From contig NZ_LMEM01000014.1 in NCBI RefSeq assembly GCF_001426345.1, positions 124,001-188,000 on the forward strand: a DNA stretch of 64,000 bases. Reading direction: 5' to 3'. Position numbers and translations under genes: made by a program. Below are positions 9,008 to 17,971 of this stretch, in pieces (position 1 is the first letter of the stretch; each line of letters begins with the position of its first letter). Under the pieces are notes generated by a model. The model did not search any database, was not told the DNA's origin, and was given only the letters and a program-made list of their open reading frames with translations. Source of the DNA: Devosia sp. Root436. GTDB lineage: Bacteria; Pseudomonadota; Alphaproteobacteria; Rhizobiales; Devosiaceae.

Positions 9008-9595
9008 ATGACCCAGCCCCTTTCCCTGATGCTGCGCCTGTCCGCTGCCTGCGCCACCGCGACGCTGCTGGCAGCGTGTTCGATGGGGGGCATGTTCGGC
9101 GGCGGCAACGCCGCGCAGAACCAGCAATTGCAGAATGCTACCGCGACCCCGGCCGCCGTCGCCCAGGCGCAGACCAATGCGCTGCCCGCCATCGCCACCG
9201 AATGCCCGCCGATCCGCGTTCGCCCCGGCAGCGAGGCCATGTTCTATTACGGCAATGGCCGCACCGGCGATGCGCGGGCCCTGCAATATCAGGGCGTGAT
9301 CGACGAAACGTCGCGCAACTGCGTGGTGTCGAACGGGCTGATCACTGTCAATATGGGTATCGTCGGCCGCGTGCTGCTTGGCCCGGCCGGCAACCAGACC
9401 AGTGTCAATGCGCCGATCCGTTTCGCCGTGGAGCGCGACGGGCAAGCGGTGTTCTCTGAAAAGTACACCTTGCCGGTCGCCATCACCGCCCCGGCCCGCT
9501 CGGCCGAATTCGTGAAGGTGATCGAAAATGTCGCCATCCCATATCTGGGCGGCGAAGAAATCACCATCTGGGTCGGTTTCGATACGCGCGGCTGA
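9008..9595 (+). CDS. Putative lipoprotein of unknown function
   Basis: Predicted 195-residue lipoprotein. The lipobox LLAAC places the lipidated cysteine at C24. I chose ATG at 9008 because AGGAGA lies at 8996-9001 just upstream and the next 24 residues form a proper lipoprotein signal. The mature protein starts with a Gly/Asn/Gln-rich linker and continues as a beta-rich domain with ECPPIRVRPGSEAMFYYGNG. Such small outer-membrane lipoproteins are conserved among related bacteria, but I do not recognise a named function. Confidence 0.8.
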   Translation: MTQPLSLMLRLSAACATATLLAACSMGGMFGGGNAAQNQQLQNATATPAAVAQAQTNALPAIATECPPIRVRPGSEAMFYYGNGRTGDARALQYQGVIDETSRNCVVSNGLITVNMGIVGRVLLGPAGNQTSVNAPIRFAVERDGQAVFSEKYTLPVAITAPARSAEFVKVIENVAIPYLGGEEITIWVGFDTRG

Positions 9596-9650
9596 CATCG
9601 CGCCAGTAGCGCTGAATTTGACGAGCCCGCGGATAAGTCTGCGGTTTATT

Positions 9651-9787
9651 CTTCTCCCCATCGGGGAGAAGATGGCGCGCAGCGCCGGATGAGGAGGAGC
9701 GGTCGTCAAGCCCAGCATGCTGGTCGAGGCGACGAATCCCCCTCACCGACTCGGCTTCGCCGAGCCACCTCTCCCAACGGGGAGAGG
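9651..9787. repeat. RIME/REP-like mosaic palindromic element
   Basis: This element contains several short perfect dyads in a row: CTTCTCCCC/GGGGAGAAG at 9651-9671, GGCGC/GCGCC at 9674-9686, CTCGGCTTCGCCGAG at 9750-9764, and CCTCTCCC/GGGGAGAGG at about 9768-9787. It shares the GGATGAGG box with the other mosaics of the window but lacks the GTTCA hairpin. It sits 6 bases beyond the gcvPB stop and between two convergent genes, where it may work as a transcript end. Confidence 0.7.
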
Positions 9788-9793
9788 AAAGGG

Positions 9794-11341
9794 CTACTCC
9801 GCAGCCTTGAGCGTTTCCTCCGCCCGTTCCCACTTGAGGATAGGCGAGCGCGCTGCCCGTGTCTCGTCCAGCCGGCGACGCGGCGCCTTGAGCGGGGCGG
9901 CGGTAAAGCGCGCGGCATTGCCGGCCTTGGCATCGGCGGCCAGCTCTTCCATGACGTCGCAGAAGCGATCCAGCGTCTGCTTGCTCTCGCTTTCGGTCGG
10001 TTCGATCAGCATGGCGCCATGCACGACCAGCGGGAAATACATGGTCATCGGATGGAAGCCCTCGTCGATCAGCGCCTTGGCAAAATCCAGCGTGGTGACG
10101 CCCGTGCCGGCAAGGAAGCTGTCGTCGAACAGCGCCTCGTGCATGGTCGGATAGTCGCCGAACGGCACCGAGAAGGCGTGGGCCAGGCGGGCCTTGATGT
10201 AATTGGCGTTGAGCACCGCATCCTGCGCCGCCTGGGCGAGGCCGTCGCCGCCGTGGCTCAGCATATAGGTCAGCGCCCGGACATACATGCCCATCTGGCC
10301 CTGGAAGGCCGTGATGCGACCCAAGGCATCGCCCTCGGCATGTTCGACCAGTTCTAGGCCGCTGCCATCCTTGCGGACGAACGGCACTGGCGCGAAGGGC
10401 GCCAGCGCCTTGGACAATACCACCGGGCCGGCACCCGGACCGCCGCCGCCATGCGGCGTCGAGAACGTCTTGTGCAGGTTGATATGCATGGCGTCGATGC
10501 CTAGATCGCCCGGCCGCACCACGCCCATGATGGCGTTGAAATTGGCGCCGTCGCAGTAGAAGAAGGCTCCCGCGTCGTGGATCGCCTCTGCGATTTCGAT
10601 CACCTGCGGTTCAAAGAGCCCGCACGTATTGGGATTGGTCAGCATGATCGCCGCCACGTCGGCCGACAGCGCATCCTTGACCGCCTGCACGTCCACCGTG
10701 CCATCATCGCGGGCTGGAATGGCCTTCACGCTGTAGCCGAGGAAGGCGGCGGTAGCCGGATTGGTGCCATGGGCGCTTTCGGGCACCAGCACCACCTTGC
10801 GGTGGCCCTGGCCGGCGGCATCCTGCGCGGCCTTGATGGCCATCATGCCCAGCAGTTCGCCATGCGCACCGGCCTTGGGCGTCAGCGCCACAGCCGCGGT
10901 ATTGGTGAGGGTCATCAGCCAATGCGAAAGCTGGTTCATCAGCTCCAGCGCCCCCTGCACGGTATAGACCGGCTGCAGCGGGTGGATATCGGCGAAGCCG
11001 GGCAGGCGGGCCATCTTCTCGTTGAGGCGCGGATTGTGCTTCATCGTGCACGAACCCAGCGGATACATCCCGCTGTCGATGGAGTGGTTGAGGCGGCTGA
11101 GGCGCACATAGTGGCGCATCGCCTCGGGCTCGGTGAGCCCGGCCAGATCGAGTGGCATCCTGCGCTCGAAGCCGCCGAGGCGGTCGGTCGCGATAGTGAC
11201 GTCAGGCAGGTCGACGCCGGAATGCTCGGTATCGCCGATCTCGAACAGCAGTGGCTCATTGGGCAGCAAAGCCGAGCCGGAGGTGGAGGCGAAGCCCGAA
11301 GTGCCGGTGCCGGTTGGGCGGCCATGATTGTTCATGCTCAT
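9794..11341 (-). CDS. gcvPB: Glycine dehydrogenase (decarboxylating) subunit 2
   Basis: PLP-binding half of the two-subunit P-protein of the glycine cleavage system, 515 residues. It decarboxylates glycine and passes aminomethyl to the lipoyl arm of GcvH. The glycine-rich PHGGGGPGAG and the INLHKTFSTPHGG motif with the PLP lysine are present, as are YPLGSCTMKHNPR and ESAHGTNPATA. Its ATG overlaps the gcvPA stop by four bases, indicating translational coupling. It is the last gene of the gcv operon and ends at a mosaic repeat. Confidence 0.97.
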   Translation of the reverse strand: MSMNNHGRPTGTGTSGFASTSGSALLPNEPLLFEIGDTEHSGVDLPDVTIATDRLGGFERRMPLDLAGLTEPEAMRHYVRLSRLNHSIDSGMYPLGSCTMKHNPRLNEKMARLPGFADIHPLQPVYTVQGALELMNQLSHWLMTLTNTAAVALTPKAGAHGELLGMMAIKAAQDAAGQGHRKVVLVPESAHGTNPATAAFLGYSVKAIPARDDGTVDVQAVKDALSADVAAIMLTNPNTCGLFEPQVIEIAEAIHDAGAFFYCDGANFNAIMGVVRPGDLGIDAMHINLHKTFSTPHGGGGPGAGPVVLSKALAPFAPVPFVRKDGSGLELVEHAEGDALGRITAFQGQMGMYVRALTYMLSHGGDGLAQAAQDAVLNANYIKARLAHAFSVPFGDYPTMHEALFDDSFLAGTGVTTLDFAKALIDEGFHPMTMYFPLVVHGAMLIEPTESESKQTLDRFCDVMEELAADAKAGNAARFTAAPLKAPRRRLDETRAARSPILKWERAEETLKAAE

Positions 11342-12681
11342 TGCAGTTCCTCCGCAAGGGCGGCGCGGAGCGCGGCGATATCGGCATCGGTGGTGAGCTC
11401 GGTGGCGGCCAGCACGATGAGGTTGGCAACGCTGGGGTCATCAGGCTCGAGCCGGCTGACCGGCACACCGGCCAGGATGCCGCGGGCGGCCAGACGCTCG
11501 ATGAGATCAGCGGCCGGCCGGCTGGTGCGAATGGTCATCTCGTTGAAGAATGTCTTGTTGAGCACTTCGACGCCGGCAACCGCAGCCAGCGCATCGGCCA
11601 GCTTGCCGGCATTGGCATGATTGAGGCGGGCGAGACGGGTGAATCCGGCTTCACCCAGCAGGGCCATGTGGATGGAGAAGGCGAGTGCGCAGAGCCCGGA
11701 ATTGGTGCAGATATTGCTGGTCGCCTTCTCGCGGCGGATATGCTGCTCGCGGGTCGAGAGCGTCAGCACGAAGCCGCGCTGACCTTCGGCATCCACGGTT
11801 TCGCCGCAGAGCCGGCCGGGCATCTGGCGGATGAACTCCTTGCGGGTGGCCATGAGGCCGAGATAGGGGCCGCCGAAATTGAGCGCATTGCCGATGGACT
11901 GGCCCTCGGCCACCACGATATCGGCACCATAGGCGCCCGGTGCTTCGAGCAGGCCGAGCGAGACGATCTCGGTGATGACGACAATCAGCAGCGCGCCCTT
12001 GGCATGGGCGGCATCGGCCGCCACCTTGAGGTTGCGCAGATGACCGTAGAAATCCGGCGTCTGGATGACGATGGCGGCGGTTTGCTCGTCGATATGGTCG
12101 AGAATGTCGCCCTGACCCTCGGGCGAAGCGGAGAGGCATTCGAGATCGGCATCATCCTTGAGATAGGCCTTCACCACGTCGCGATAGTGCGGATGGAGGC
12201 CCCCCGACAGCACGATCTTGTTGCGGCGGGTGAGGCGCCGCGCCATCAGCACGGCTTCGGCGGTGCCGGTGGAGCCGTCATAAAGCGAGGCATTGGCCAC
12301 ATCCATGCCGGTGAGCTTGGCCACCTGGGTCTGGAATTCGAACAGCATCTGCAGCGTGCCCTGCGAGATTTCCGGCTGATAGGGCGTATAGGCGGTGAGC
12401 CATTCCGAGCGCTGGATCAGGTGATCGACGGTCGCCGGCACATGGTGGCGATAGGCGCCCGCACCGACGAAGAACGGGCCGTCTGCCCCCGCCCGGTTCT
12501 TGCCGGCCAGCGCCCGCATATGGGCTTCGACCAGGAATTCGGGGCTATGGGCCGGCAGGCCGAGATCGAAGTTCTTGAGCGCCCGCCTGGGGACGGCGCT
12601 GAACAGGGCATCGATATTGGCGGCGCCGATGACACCAAGCATTTCGGCGCGTTCGGCTTCGGAATGGGGGAGGTAGCGCAT
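11338..12681 (-). CDS. gcvPA: Glycine dehydrogenase (decarboxylating) subunit 1
   Basis: Subunit 1 of the split P-protein, 447 residues, matching the N-terminal half of single-chain GcvP. MRYLPHSEAERAEMLGVIG is the standard start of GcvPA, and YTPYQPEISQGTLQMLFEFQ and ASLYDGSTGTAEA are highly conserved. It follows gcvH by 8 bases and overlaps gcvPB by 4. This split form occurs in Caulobacter, Gram-positives and thermophiles, whereas many Rhizobiaceae carry one fused gcvP. Confidence 0.97.
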   Translation of the reverse strand: MRYLPHSEAERAEMLGVIGAANIDALFSAVPRRALKNFDLGLPAHSPEFLVEAHMRALAGKNRAGADGPFFVGAGAYRHHVPATVDHLIQRSEWLTAYTPYQPEISQGTLQMLFEFQTQVAKLTGMDVANASLYDGSTGTAEAVLMARRLTRRNKIVLSGGLHPHYRDVVKAYLKDDADLECLSASPEGQGDILDHIDEQTAAIVIQTPDFYGHLRNLKVAADAAHAKGALLIVVITEIVSLGLLEAPGAYGADIVVAEGQSIGNALNFGGPYLGLMATRKEFIRQMPGRLCGETVDAEGQRGFVLTLSTREQHIRREKATSNICTNSGLCALAFSIHMALLGEAGFTRLARLNHANAGKLADALAAVAGVEVLNKTFFNEMTIRTSRPAADLIERLAARGILAGVPVSRLEPDDPSVANLIVLAATELTTDADIAALRAALAEELQ

Positions 12682-12689
12682 GGTGCCTC

Positions 12690-13055
12690 TTACTTCGTCA
12701 GGTCCGCATAGGCGGCGTCATCGAGCAGGCCATCGAGCTCGCCTGCATCGGCGATGGCGATCTTGTAGATCCAGCCGCCGGCTTCCGGATCGGCGTTGAT
12801 CAGGCCCGGATTGCCCGAAAGCTCCTCGTTGACCTCGGTCACGGTGCCCGAGACGGGGGCGTAGATTTCCGAGGCGGCCTTGACGCTTTCGACCACGGCG
12901 GCCTCGTCGCCCTTTTTCAGCGCCTTGCCGACGCTGGGCAGTTCGACGAAGACGATGTCGCCCAAAGCTTCCTGCGCATAATTGGTGATACCGACAATGC
13001 CGGTCGAACCCTCGACGCGGATATATTCGTGGTCAGGGGTGAACCTGGTGGTCAT
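12690..13055 (-). CDS. gcvH: Glycine cleavage system H protein
   Basis: Lipoyl carrier protein of 121 residues that shuttles the aminomethyl group between P, T and L proteins. The lipoylation site is ESVKAAS with K59. The start at 13055 gives [16 protein letters not shown], the normal GcvH N-terminus. The frame is open further upstream but there overlaps gcvT, so the longer form is not credible. It starts 11 bases after the gcvT stop. Confidence 0.97.
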   Translation of the reverse strand: MTTRFTPDHEYIRVEGSTGIVGITNYAQEALGDIVFVELPSVGKALKKGDEAAVVESVKAASEIYAPVSGTVTEVNEELSGNPGLINADPEAGGWIYKIAIADAGELDGLLDDAAYADLTK

Positions 13056-13065
13056 GGCTGGCCTC

Positions 13066-14226
13066 TCAACTGGCTTTGCGGAAATAGCGATGTGGCACGA
13101 AGGGGGTGGGTACCACTTCGGCCGGCTGGGCGCGGTTGCGCACCGAGACCTGGAGTTTGGTGCCGGGTGCGGCATAGGCGGGCGGCACGAAACCGAGGGC
13201 GATGGCCTTGCCCAGCGAGGGGGCGAAACTTCCGCTGGTGACGACGCCGATGGCATTGCCTGACGCATCGAGGATTTCGGCGCCTTCGCGGGCCGGAGCC
13301 CCGTCGACGATGAGGCCGACGCGGATGCGGCTCGGCCTGTTCTCGCGTTCGGCGAGAATTCTGGTCGCGCCTAGGAAGTCGGCGGCGTCGCGCCGGCGTT
13401 TGGAGACGGCGAAGCCGAGATCGGCCTCGATGGGGGAGACGGTTTCGTCGAGGTCATGGCCATAGAGCGGCAGGCCCGCTTCCAGACGCAGGCTGTCGCG
13501 GGCGCCCAGGCCAATCGGCTTGACGCGGGGATCGGCGAGCAGCGCGTCCCACAGCGTCGTGGCGAAGGGGGCAGGGCAGAGCAGTTCGAACCCGTCCTCG
13601 CCGGTATAGCCGGAGCGGGAGACGATGACGGTCTGTCCCTGACACTGGTACGGCCCGTATTGCATGAAGCCGAGTTCGACCACGCCGGGCATGAGGCTGG
13701 CGAGGACGCCGACCGCTTCGGGACCCTGCAGCGCCAGCAGGGCGCCATCATCGGCGCGGGTCAGCTTGGCTCTGTCGCCGGCCGCCGCGGCGATGCGGGC
13801 GAAGTCGCCTTCCTTGGTGCCGGCATTGACCACCACATAGAGCGAGCCGGCGAATTTGGGCGAGCGAGCGACCATGAGGTCGTCGATGATGCCGCCCGCT
13901 TCGTTGAGCAGCAGCGTGTAGCGCACCTGGCCCGGCTTGAGTCCGGCTATGTCGCCGCAGATCAGCGGCTCGATGATGGCCGATATGGCGGCATGATCGG
14001 CTTCGGCGTCGCCGCTCGGATTGTTGAGCACGAGAAAGCTCGGGCCCATATGGCTCACATCGAACAGGCCCGCCTGTTCGCGGGTCCATTTGTGCTCCGC
14101 CATGATACCGGGCGGATATTGCACGGGGAGGCAATAGCCCCCGAACGGCACCATGCGGCCGCCAATGGCCTGGTGGCGCCCGAACAGCGGTGTGGTCTTG
14201 AGGTCTGTGGGCGAGGTTTCGGCCAT
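13066..14226 (-). CDS. gcvT: Aminomethyltransferase (glycine cleavage T protein)
   Basis: Tetrahydrofolate-dependent aminomethyltransferase of 386 residues, first gene of the gcv operon. Visible family features are [11 protein letters not shown] near the N-terminus, [23 protein letters not shown] and [21 protein letters not shown] chose ATG at 14226 ([18 protein letters not shown]); the frame stays open into the riboswitch but codons there are not protein-like. A GGGATG sequence 6 bases before the ATG may act as the ribosome site. Expression should rise with glycine through the tandem aptamer upstream. Confidence 0.97.
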   Translation of the reverse strand: MAETSPTDLKTTPLFGRHQAIGGRMVPFGGYCLPVQYPPGIMAEHKWTREQAGLFDVSHMGPSFLVLNNPSGDAEADHAAISAIIEPLICGDIAGLKPGQVRYTLLLNEAGGIIDDLMVARSPKFAGSLYVVVNAGTKEGDFARIAAAAGDRAKLTRADDGALLALQGPEAVGVLASLMPGVVELGFMQYGPYQCQGQTVIVSRSGYTGEDGFELLCPAPFATTLWDALLADPRVKPIGLGARDSLRLEAGLPLYGHDLDETVSPIEADLGFAVSKRRRDAADFLGATRILAERENRPSRIRVGLIVDGAPAREGAEILDASGNAIGVVTSGSFAPSLGKAIALGFVPPAYAAPGTKLQVSVRNRAQPAEVVPTPFVPHRYFRKAS

Positions 14227-14290
14227 CAACACATCCCGGAAATGAACAAAGCGACACGACAAGCTTCGCCCTGCGGCGAATATTCCGTGC

Positions 14291-14464
14291 CCCCTCTGTC
14301 CTTGCCCTGAGAGATTTCCCGGCTGAGCGCCGGTTGCTCCTTCGGTGGGACCGGCTACCCGATCCGCTTTCCAGAGTTGTTGACCTGACTGCGGTCCTTT
14401 TGCCTGAGAGTTTCCGGGGCGGTTGCTCCTTCGGCGCTGGAGAAAATCCAATCTCTCCCGCAGT
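14291..14464 (-). ncRNA. Tandem glycine riboswitch
   Basis: Two consecutive glycine aptamers in the gcvT leader. Read on the minus strand, aptamer 1 starts at about 14464 with GGGAGAG and contains CGCCGAAGGAGCAA and AAACTCTCAGGCAAAAGGAC. After a short linker, aptamer 2 contains CACCGAAGGAGCAA and AAATCTCTCAGGGCAAGGAC, ending near 14291. These are the conserved glycine-riboswitch blocks, present twice in order. Downstream, a small stem (14265-14280, TTCGCC/GGCGAA) lies between the aptamers and gcvT; no U-tract follows, so control is more likely at translation or by alternative folding. Confidence 0.95.
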
Positions 14465-14555
14465 TGGCCGCAACATGGTCGAGAATCCGGAAGGCGTCAA
14501 TTGGCGACAGCCACTGCACCACCGATTTATGCGGGACCGCCGTCCAGTGTAGCGC

Positions 14556-14590
14556 AAACAAAAAGGGCGGGCATAACTGCCCGCCCCTTG
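14556..14590 (-). terminator. Intrinsic terminator of the F0 ATP synthase operon
   Basis: On the minus strand GGGCGGGCA, a short loop and TGCCCGCCC are followed by TTTTTGTTTG. The arms are at 14565-14573 and 14578-14586. It lies about 20 bases past the atpF stop and before the glycine riboswitch on the same strand, so it separates the two operons. Confidence 0.88.
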
Positions 14591-14608
14591 ATCTGTTATG
14601 CGTGAAGC

Positions 14609-15112
14609 TCAGTTGAGCTTGGCGCCGACATCCTGGATGGCCTTGGCGACGAGCTCGTCGCCCTTGCTGGGCATCTGCTGGTTCAGCACGATGCGCGCGG
14701 CCGCAACGGTCAGCTCGGCGGCGCTGGCGCGCACTTCGCCGAGCGCCTGGGCCTCGGCCTGGGCGATCTTGTCTTCCACGGCCTTGGTCCGGCGGGCGAT
14801 CAGGTCGGACAGCTTGGCGCTGGCATCGTCGGCCAGGCGCTTGGCCTCTTCCTTGGCGGCGGTGACGATGCCCTCGGCTTCGCCCTCGGCGGAAACGCGC
14901 TTGCGCTCATAGTCGACCAGCAGGTTTTCGGCCTCTTCGCGCAGGCGCTTGGCCTCGGCCAGGTCGTCTTCGATCTGGCCAATGCGCTGATCGAGCATCT
15001 TGGCGACCATCTTCGGCACGCCGACATAGATGACGACAGCAATGAAGACCAGCAGCGAAACGGTCGCCCAGATGGTGGCCCAGGTGGTTGCATCGATCGA
15101 TGAGAAATCCAT
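14609..15112 (-). CDS. atpF: F0 ATP synthase subunit b
   Basis: Peripheral stalk subunit b, 167 residues. One N-terminal membrane helix (about 10-32, ATIWATVSLLVFIAVVIYVG) is followed by a long charged helix that forms a right-handed coiled coil (LAEAKRLREEAENLLVDYER). The start at 15112 gives MDFSSIDATTWATIW; the longer open frame would run into the b' gene. It is the last gene of the atpI-B-E-b'-b operon, 4 bases after the b' stop, and ends at a clear terminator. The F1 operon is not in this window. Confidence 0.96.
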   Translation of the reverse strand: MDFSSIDATTWATIWATVSLLVFIAVVIYVGVPKMVAKMLDQRIGQIEDDLAEAKRLREEAENLLVDYERKRVSAEGEAEGIVTAAKEEAKRLADDASAKLSDLIARRTKAVEDKIAQAEAQALGEVRASAAELTVAAARIVLNQQMPSKGDELVAKAIQDVGAKLN

Positions 15113-15116
15113 CTGT

Positions 15117-15716
15117 TTACTCCTTGACCGCGGCGGCGACGGCCTTGCGGGCCTCGTCGGCACTGGCCGAACCGGTCAGTTGCGTGACCAGAGCCTGCAC
15201 CGTGTCGGCGGCAATCTCGGCAACATGGCCGAGTGCCTCGGTCTTGGTGGCCTGGATGCTGGTTTCAGCTGCCGCAACCTTGGCGGAAAGCTCGGTCTCG
15301 ACGGCCTTGCGCTTGGAGTCGATGTCGGCCTGGATGCCGGCGCGGGTCTCTTCGGCAATGGCCTGAGACTTCTTCCGGGCGGTCGCCAGGGCTTCTTCAT
15401 AGGCAGCAATCGCTGCATCGGTTTTCTGCCTTGCGCTGTCAGCGGCGGCGAGATCGCCGTCGATGCGCGCCTTGCGGTCGGCAAGGATGCCGCCGATACG
15501 CGGCAAGGCCAGCCGGCTCATGGTGAAGTAGAGCACGGCAAAAGCCAGCGCCAGCCAGATCAGCTGGGTGCCGAAGGTCGAAGGATCGAATGGCGGGAAT
15601 GCACCGGAATGCTCCTCGCCGCCATGAGCCTCGGTCGTCGCGTGGACAGCGCCACCTTCAGCGGAGGCATCGATGGGCTCGTGACCCTCGGTCGCTACTG
15701 GAGTTTCGGATTCCAT
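15117..15716 (-). CDS. atpG: F0 ATP synthase subunit b'
   Basis: Second peripheral stalk subunit, 199 residues, as found in alphaproteobacteria and photosynthetic bacteria, pairing with b in the stalk. It has an acidic, Ala/His-rich N-terminal extension of about 45 residues, one membrane helix (TQLIWLALAFAVLYFTMSRL) and then a charged coiled coil (ADRKARIDGDLAAADSARQK). The N-terminal extension is long for the family. It is named atpG or atpF2 in related genomes; here the name does not mean subunit gamma. Confidence 0.94.
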   Translation of the reverse strand: MESETPVATEGHEPIDASAEGGAVHATTEAHGGEEHSGAFPPFDPSTFGTQLIWLALAFAVLYFTMSRLALPRIGGILADRKARIDGDLAAADSARQKTDAAIAAYEEALATARKKSQAIAEETRAGIQADIDSKRKAVETELSAKVAAAETSIQATKTEALGHVAEIAADTVQALVTQLTGSASADEARKAVAAAVKE

Positions 15717-15815
15717 ATTGATCTACCCATTAAGCAGCAGGCCAGAAGGCCGTATAAGGAAACGGCAGCCCGAAGGAAATCCTCCTGGCCGCCGCTTCGA
15801 CTGGGTTGCGGAAAA

Positions 15816-16043
15816 TCAGACCGCGAACAACAGCAGCAGGGCGATCAGGAACGAGAAGATGCCCAGGGCTTCGGTCACGGCGAAACCGAAAATCAGGTTA
15901 CCGAACTGGCTCTGAGCAGCCGACGGGTTACGCAGAGCGCCCGACAGGAAGCTGCCGAAAATGTTGCCCACGCCCATTGCGGCGCCGGCCATGCCAATGG
16001 CGGCGATACCCGCACCAATAAACTTCGCTGCTTCAGCTTCCAT
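15816..16043 (-). CDS. atpE: F0 ATP synthase subunit c
   Basis: Proteolipid ring subunit of 75 residues with two membrane hairpin helices. The first contains the glycine-rich [20 protein letters not shown], the polar loop is RNPSA, and the proton-carrying carboxylate is E58 in [10 protein letters not shown]58 plus the absence of extra ion-ligand residues suggests a proton-driven enzyme. AGGAG precedes ATG at 16043 with good spacing. Confidence 0.97.
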   Translation of the reverse strand: MEAEAAKFIGAGIAAIGMAGAAMGVGNIFGSFLSGALRNPSAAQSQFGNLIFGFAVTEALGIFSFLIALLLLFAV

Positions 16044-16111
16044 TATCCTGCTCCTTTTGAGCTGCTGGGTGATCCGGGTCAACGCAGTGACGACCACGGA
16101 TCGGTTGACGT

Positions 16112-16873
16112 CTAATGCGACGGATGGATCGCATCATTGATGTACATCGCCGTCAGCACCGCAAACACATAGGCCTGCAAAGCCGCGACGAGGAATTCCA
16201 GTGCCGTGATCGCGATGGTCATGAGCAACGGCAGCGAGGCGCCGAGGAACCCCAGAAAACCCAGGGACCCGAGCGACATGATGAAGCCGGCAAACACCTT
16301 GACGGTGATATGGCCGGCCAGCACGTTGGCGAACAGTCGCACCGAGTGCGAAATCGGGCGCGAAATGAACGAGACGATCTCGATCGGCACCACGATGGGA
16401 AGCACATAGGCCGGCACGCCTGCAGGGACGAACAGCTTGAAGAACTTGAAGCCGTTGCGATAGATGCCGTAGCCGACGACCACCACGAAAACGAGCATGG
16501 CCAGCGCAAAGGTGACGATGATGTGGCTGGTGACGGTAAAGAAGAACGGGATCATGCCGAACATGTTGGCGATGAGCACGAACATGAAGAGGCTGAACAC
16601 GAAGGGGAAGAATTTCATCCCCTCGGAGCCGGCGGCACCCCTGACCATATTGGCCACGAAATCGTAGAGCAGCTCGGAAACGACCTGCGCCCGGCCGGGA
16701 ACCACGCTGCGGCGCGCGGTCGAGCCAAGCATGTAGATGACGATGAGACCAACCGTCAGCACCATGAACAGGGCCGAGTTGGTGAAGGCGAAGCCGCCCT
16801 CGCCGGTCGAGAAGACGTTAGTGATCGCGAACTGGTGGATCGGATCTACTTTATTCGGATCGGCCACGCCCAA
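16112..16873 (-). CDS. atpB: F0 ATP synthase subunit a
   Basis: Membrane stator of 253 residues with five to six helices. The essential arginine lies in [12 protein letters not shown], and the C-terminal helix [20 protein letters not shown] is highly conserved. It begins 11 bases after the atpI stop, and the order atpI-atpB-atpE-b'-b is the classic alphaproteobacterial F0 operon. Confidence 0.97.
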   Translation of the reverse strand: MGVADPNKVDPIHQFAITNVFSTGEGGFAFTNSALFMVLTVGLIVIYMLGSTARRSVVPGRAQVVSELLYDFVANMVRGAAGSEGMKFFPFVFSLFMFVLIANMFGMIPFFFTVTSHIIVTFALAMLVFVVVVGYGIYRNGFKFFKLFVPAGVPAYVLPIVVPIEIVSFISRPISHSVRLFANVLAGHITVKVFAGFIMSLGSLGFLGFLGASLPLLMTIAITALEFLVAALQAYVFAVLTAMYINDAIHPSH

Positions 16874-16884
16874 ACCCCTATGGT

Positions 16885-17277
16885 CTACCTGTCGTCGTCT
16901 TCCTCGCCCACATCCGGACCGAGGTCCGAACCGGGTGGCGGCGGCGCCGCCTTGTTCATTTGTGCCACTACGCGAGTGACATTGAGTATTCCAGCAGCGA
17001 AGCCCACCATGAACATGATGAGCAGGCCCCAGGGCCTGGTGCCCAGGCCAAGATCGATGGCGTAGCCGATAGCGGCACCCACCAGGATCGCGGCGATGAA
17101 CTCGGTGCCGATGCGCATGCCGCGCGCCATACCGCTCATCTCCGGGGGGGCGTTTCTCGAGGCTCTGTTGTCCTCGATATCGCGTTCCCGCTTGGCAGAG
17201 GCGATGCGCGATGCCAGATCCCGCGTCACCCCTTTGGCGCTATCCGGCTGGCCCTGGTCATCTTGCGGTTTTGGCAT
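16885..17277 (-). CDS. atpI: AtpI/AtpZ family protein of the ATP synthase operon
   Basis: Small inner-membrane protein of 130 residues, first gene of the F0 operon. A charged N-terminal cytosolic part is followed by two membrane helices (about 55-75 and 80-103, including [20 protein letters not shown]) and an acidic Pro-rich tail. AtpI/AtpZ helps c-ring assembly or ion homeostasis in several bacteria; the exact role varies. The promoter of the operon should lie in 17278-17400. Confidence 0.92.
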   Translation of the reverse strand: MPKPQDDQGQPDSAKGVTRDLASRIASAKRERDIEDNRASRNAPPEMSGMARGMRIGTEFIAAILVGAAIGYAIDLGLGTRPWGLLIMFMVGFAAGILNVTRVVAQMNKAAPPPPGSDLGPDVGEEDDDR

Positions 17278-17542
17278 CCGCTCGCTCCCCTTCGGCCGGC
17301 TTTCTCCCGGATTTCCGAGACGCCTTTTAAGTCGCGCGCAACATAGTGGTGGGGTTGGAGAGTGTCAAGACAACCTTACCGGGCGCAAGGCTTTGATATA
17401 TATAGCGAAATCAGCTTGTCGCGGGGGTGCGGCATGCTGTCCACAGGGTGGCGTGAGCCAGCCGGGGCAGGCGGGCAGGGATTCTGCCGCCAATGAGGCG
17501 TGCCAAGGCGCCGCCTGTGACGCGGTTGTCATGGATAGGCGA

Positions 17543-17600
17543 GCCCCGAGGCGGTTTCGCCTCGTAAGTAATTTTAGTGAGACGGAAACCGCCTCGGGGC
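17543..17600. repeat. Long perfect inverted repeat (16-bp arms)
   Basis: GCCCCGAGGCGGTTTC at 17543-17558 pairs without mismatch with GAAACCGCCTCGGGGC at 17585-17600 around a 26-base AT-richer loop containing GTAAGTAATTTTAGTGAG. No T-tract follows on either strand. It lies alone inside a 690-base region without genes. It could be an end of a lost element, a small structured RNA or a REP variant. Confidence 0.75.
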
Positions 17601-17805
17601 GCCGGCTTTTGGAACAGTAGACGGTGATCGCGCTTCCCAAACGCTCGAAGGGAGCGGCCGCTACTCGGACCTGCGCGGCGACGAATGCCGGCCCGGCGCC
17701 CTCCGCCACTGTTCGCCTGCAGGCCGCCCATGCGGAGGGATGGCAGGATGATACGCGCGGTTTTGGGGAGGGGGATAAGAGGGATAAGTCGGCATGCGTG
17801 ACTCG

Positions 17806-17930
17806 CCTCCCCCCTCTTTCCCCCCCACAAAAGGGGGAGGGAAGCATGGCCGGTAGTTGCGACAATATTCTAGATGTTCCTTGAAGGTCTATCTGGCGCC
17901 TCCCTCCCACTGTGGGGAGGAATGAGGGGG
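17806..17930. repeat. C/G-tract REP-like repeats before the smc stop
   Basis: Two palindromic blocks of the CCTCCC...GGGAGG type: one at about 17806-17842 (around ACAAAAGGGGGAGGG) and one at about 17900-17930 (CTCCCTCCCACTGTGGGGAG, then GAATGAGG). They resemble the ends of the mosaic elements elsewhere in the window. The smc stop lies about 40 bases further on. Confidence 0.55.
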
Positions 17931-17971
17931 TTGGGCAGGATGCTGGGGCTCCGCTTGCAACCCGTTGCACA

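Larger units (their letters stand above)
17278..17971. other. Intergenic region between atpI and smc
   Basis: About 690 bases with no convincing gene. Just upstream of atpI, the AT-rich TTTGATATATATAGCG around 17391-17406 could hold a promoter for the ATP synthase operon, although I cannot fix -10 and -35 boxes. A long perfect stem-loop (17543-17600) sits in the middle and mosaic repeats (17806-17930) lie next to the smc stop. Open frames on both strands here have no domain and run through the repeats. Confidence 0.55.

Noticed and set aside
17365..17970. Minus-strand frames of 139-201 codons between atpI and smc
   Set aside because: They run through the stem-loop and REP blocks and have no recognisable product.
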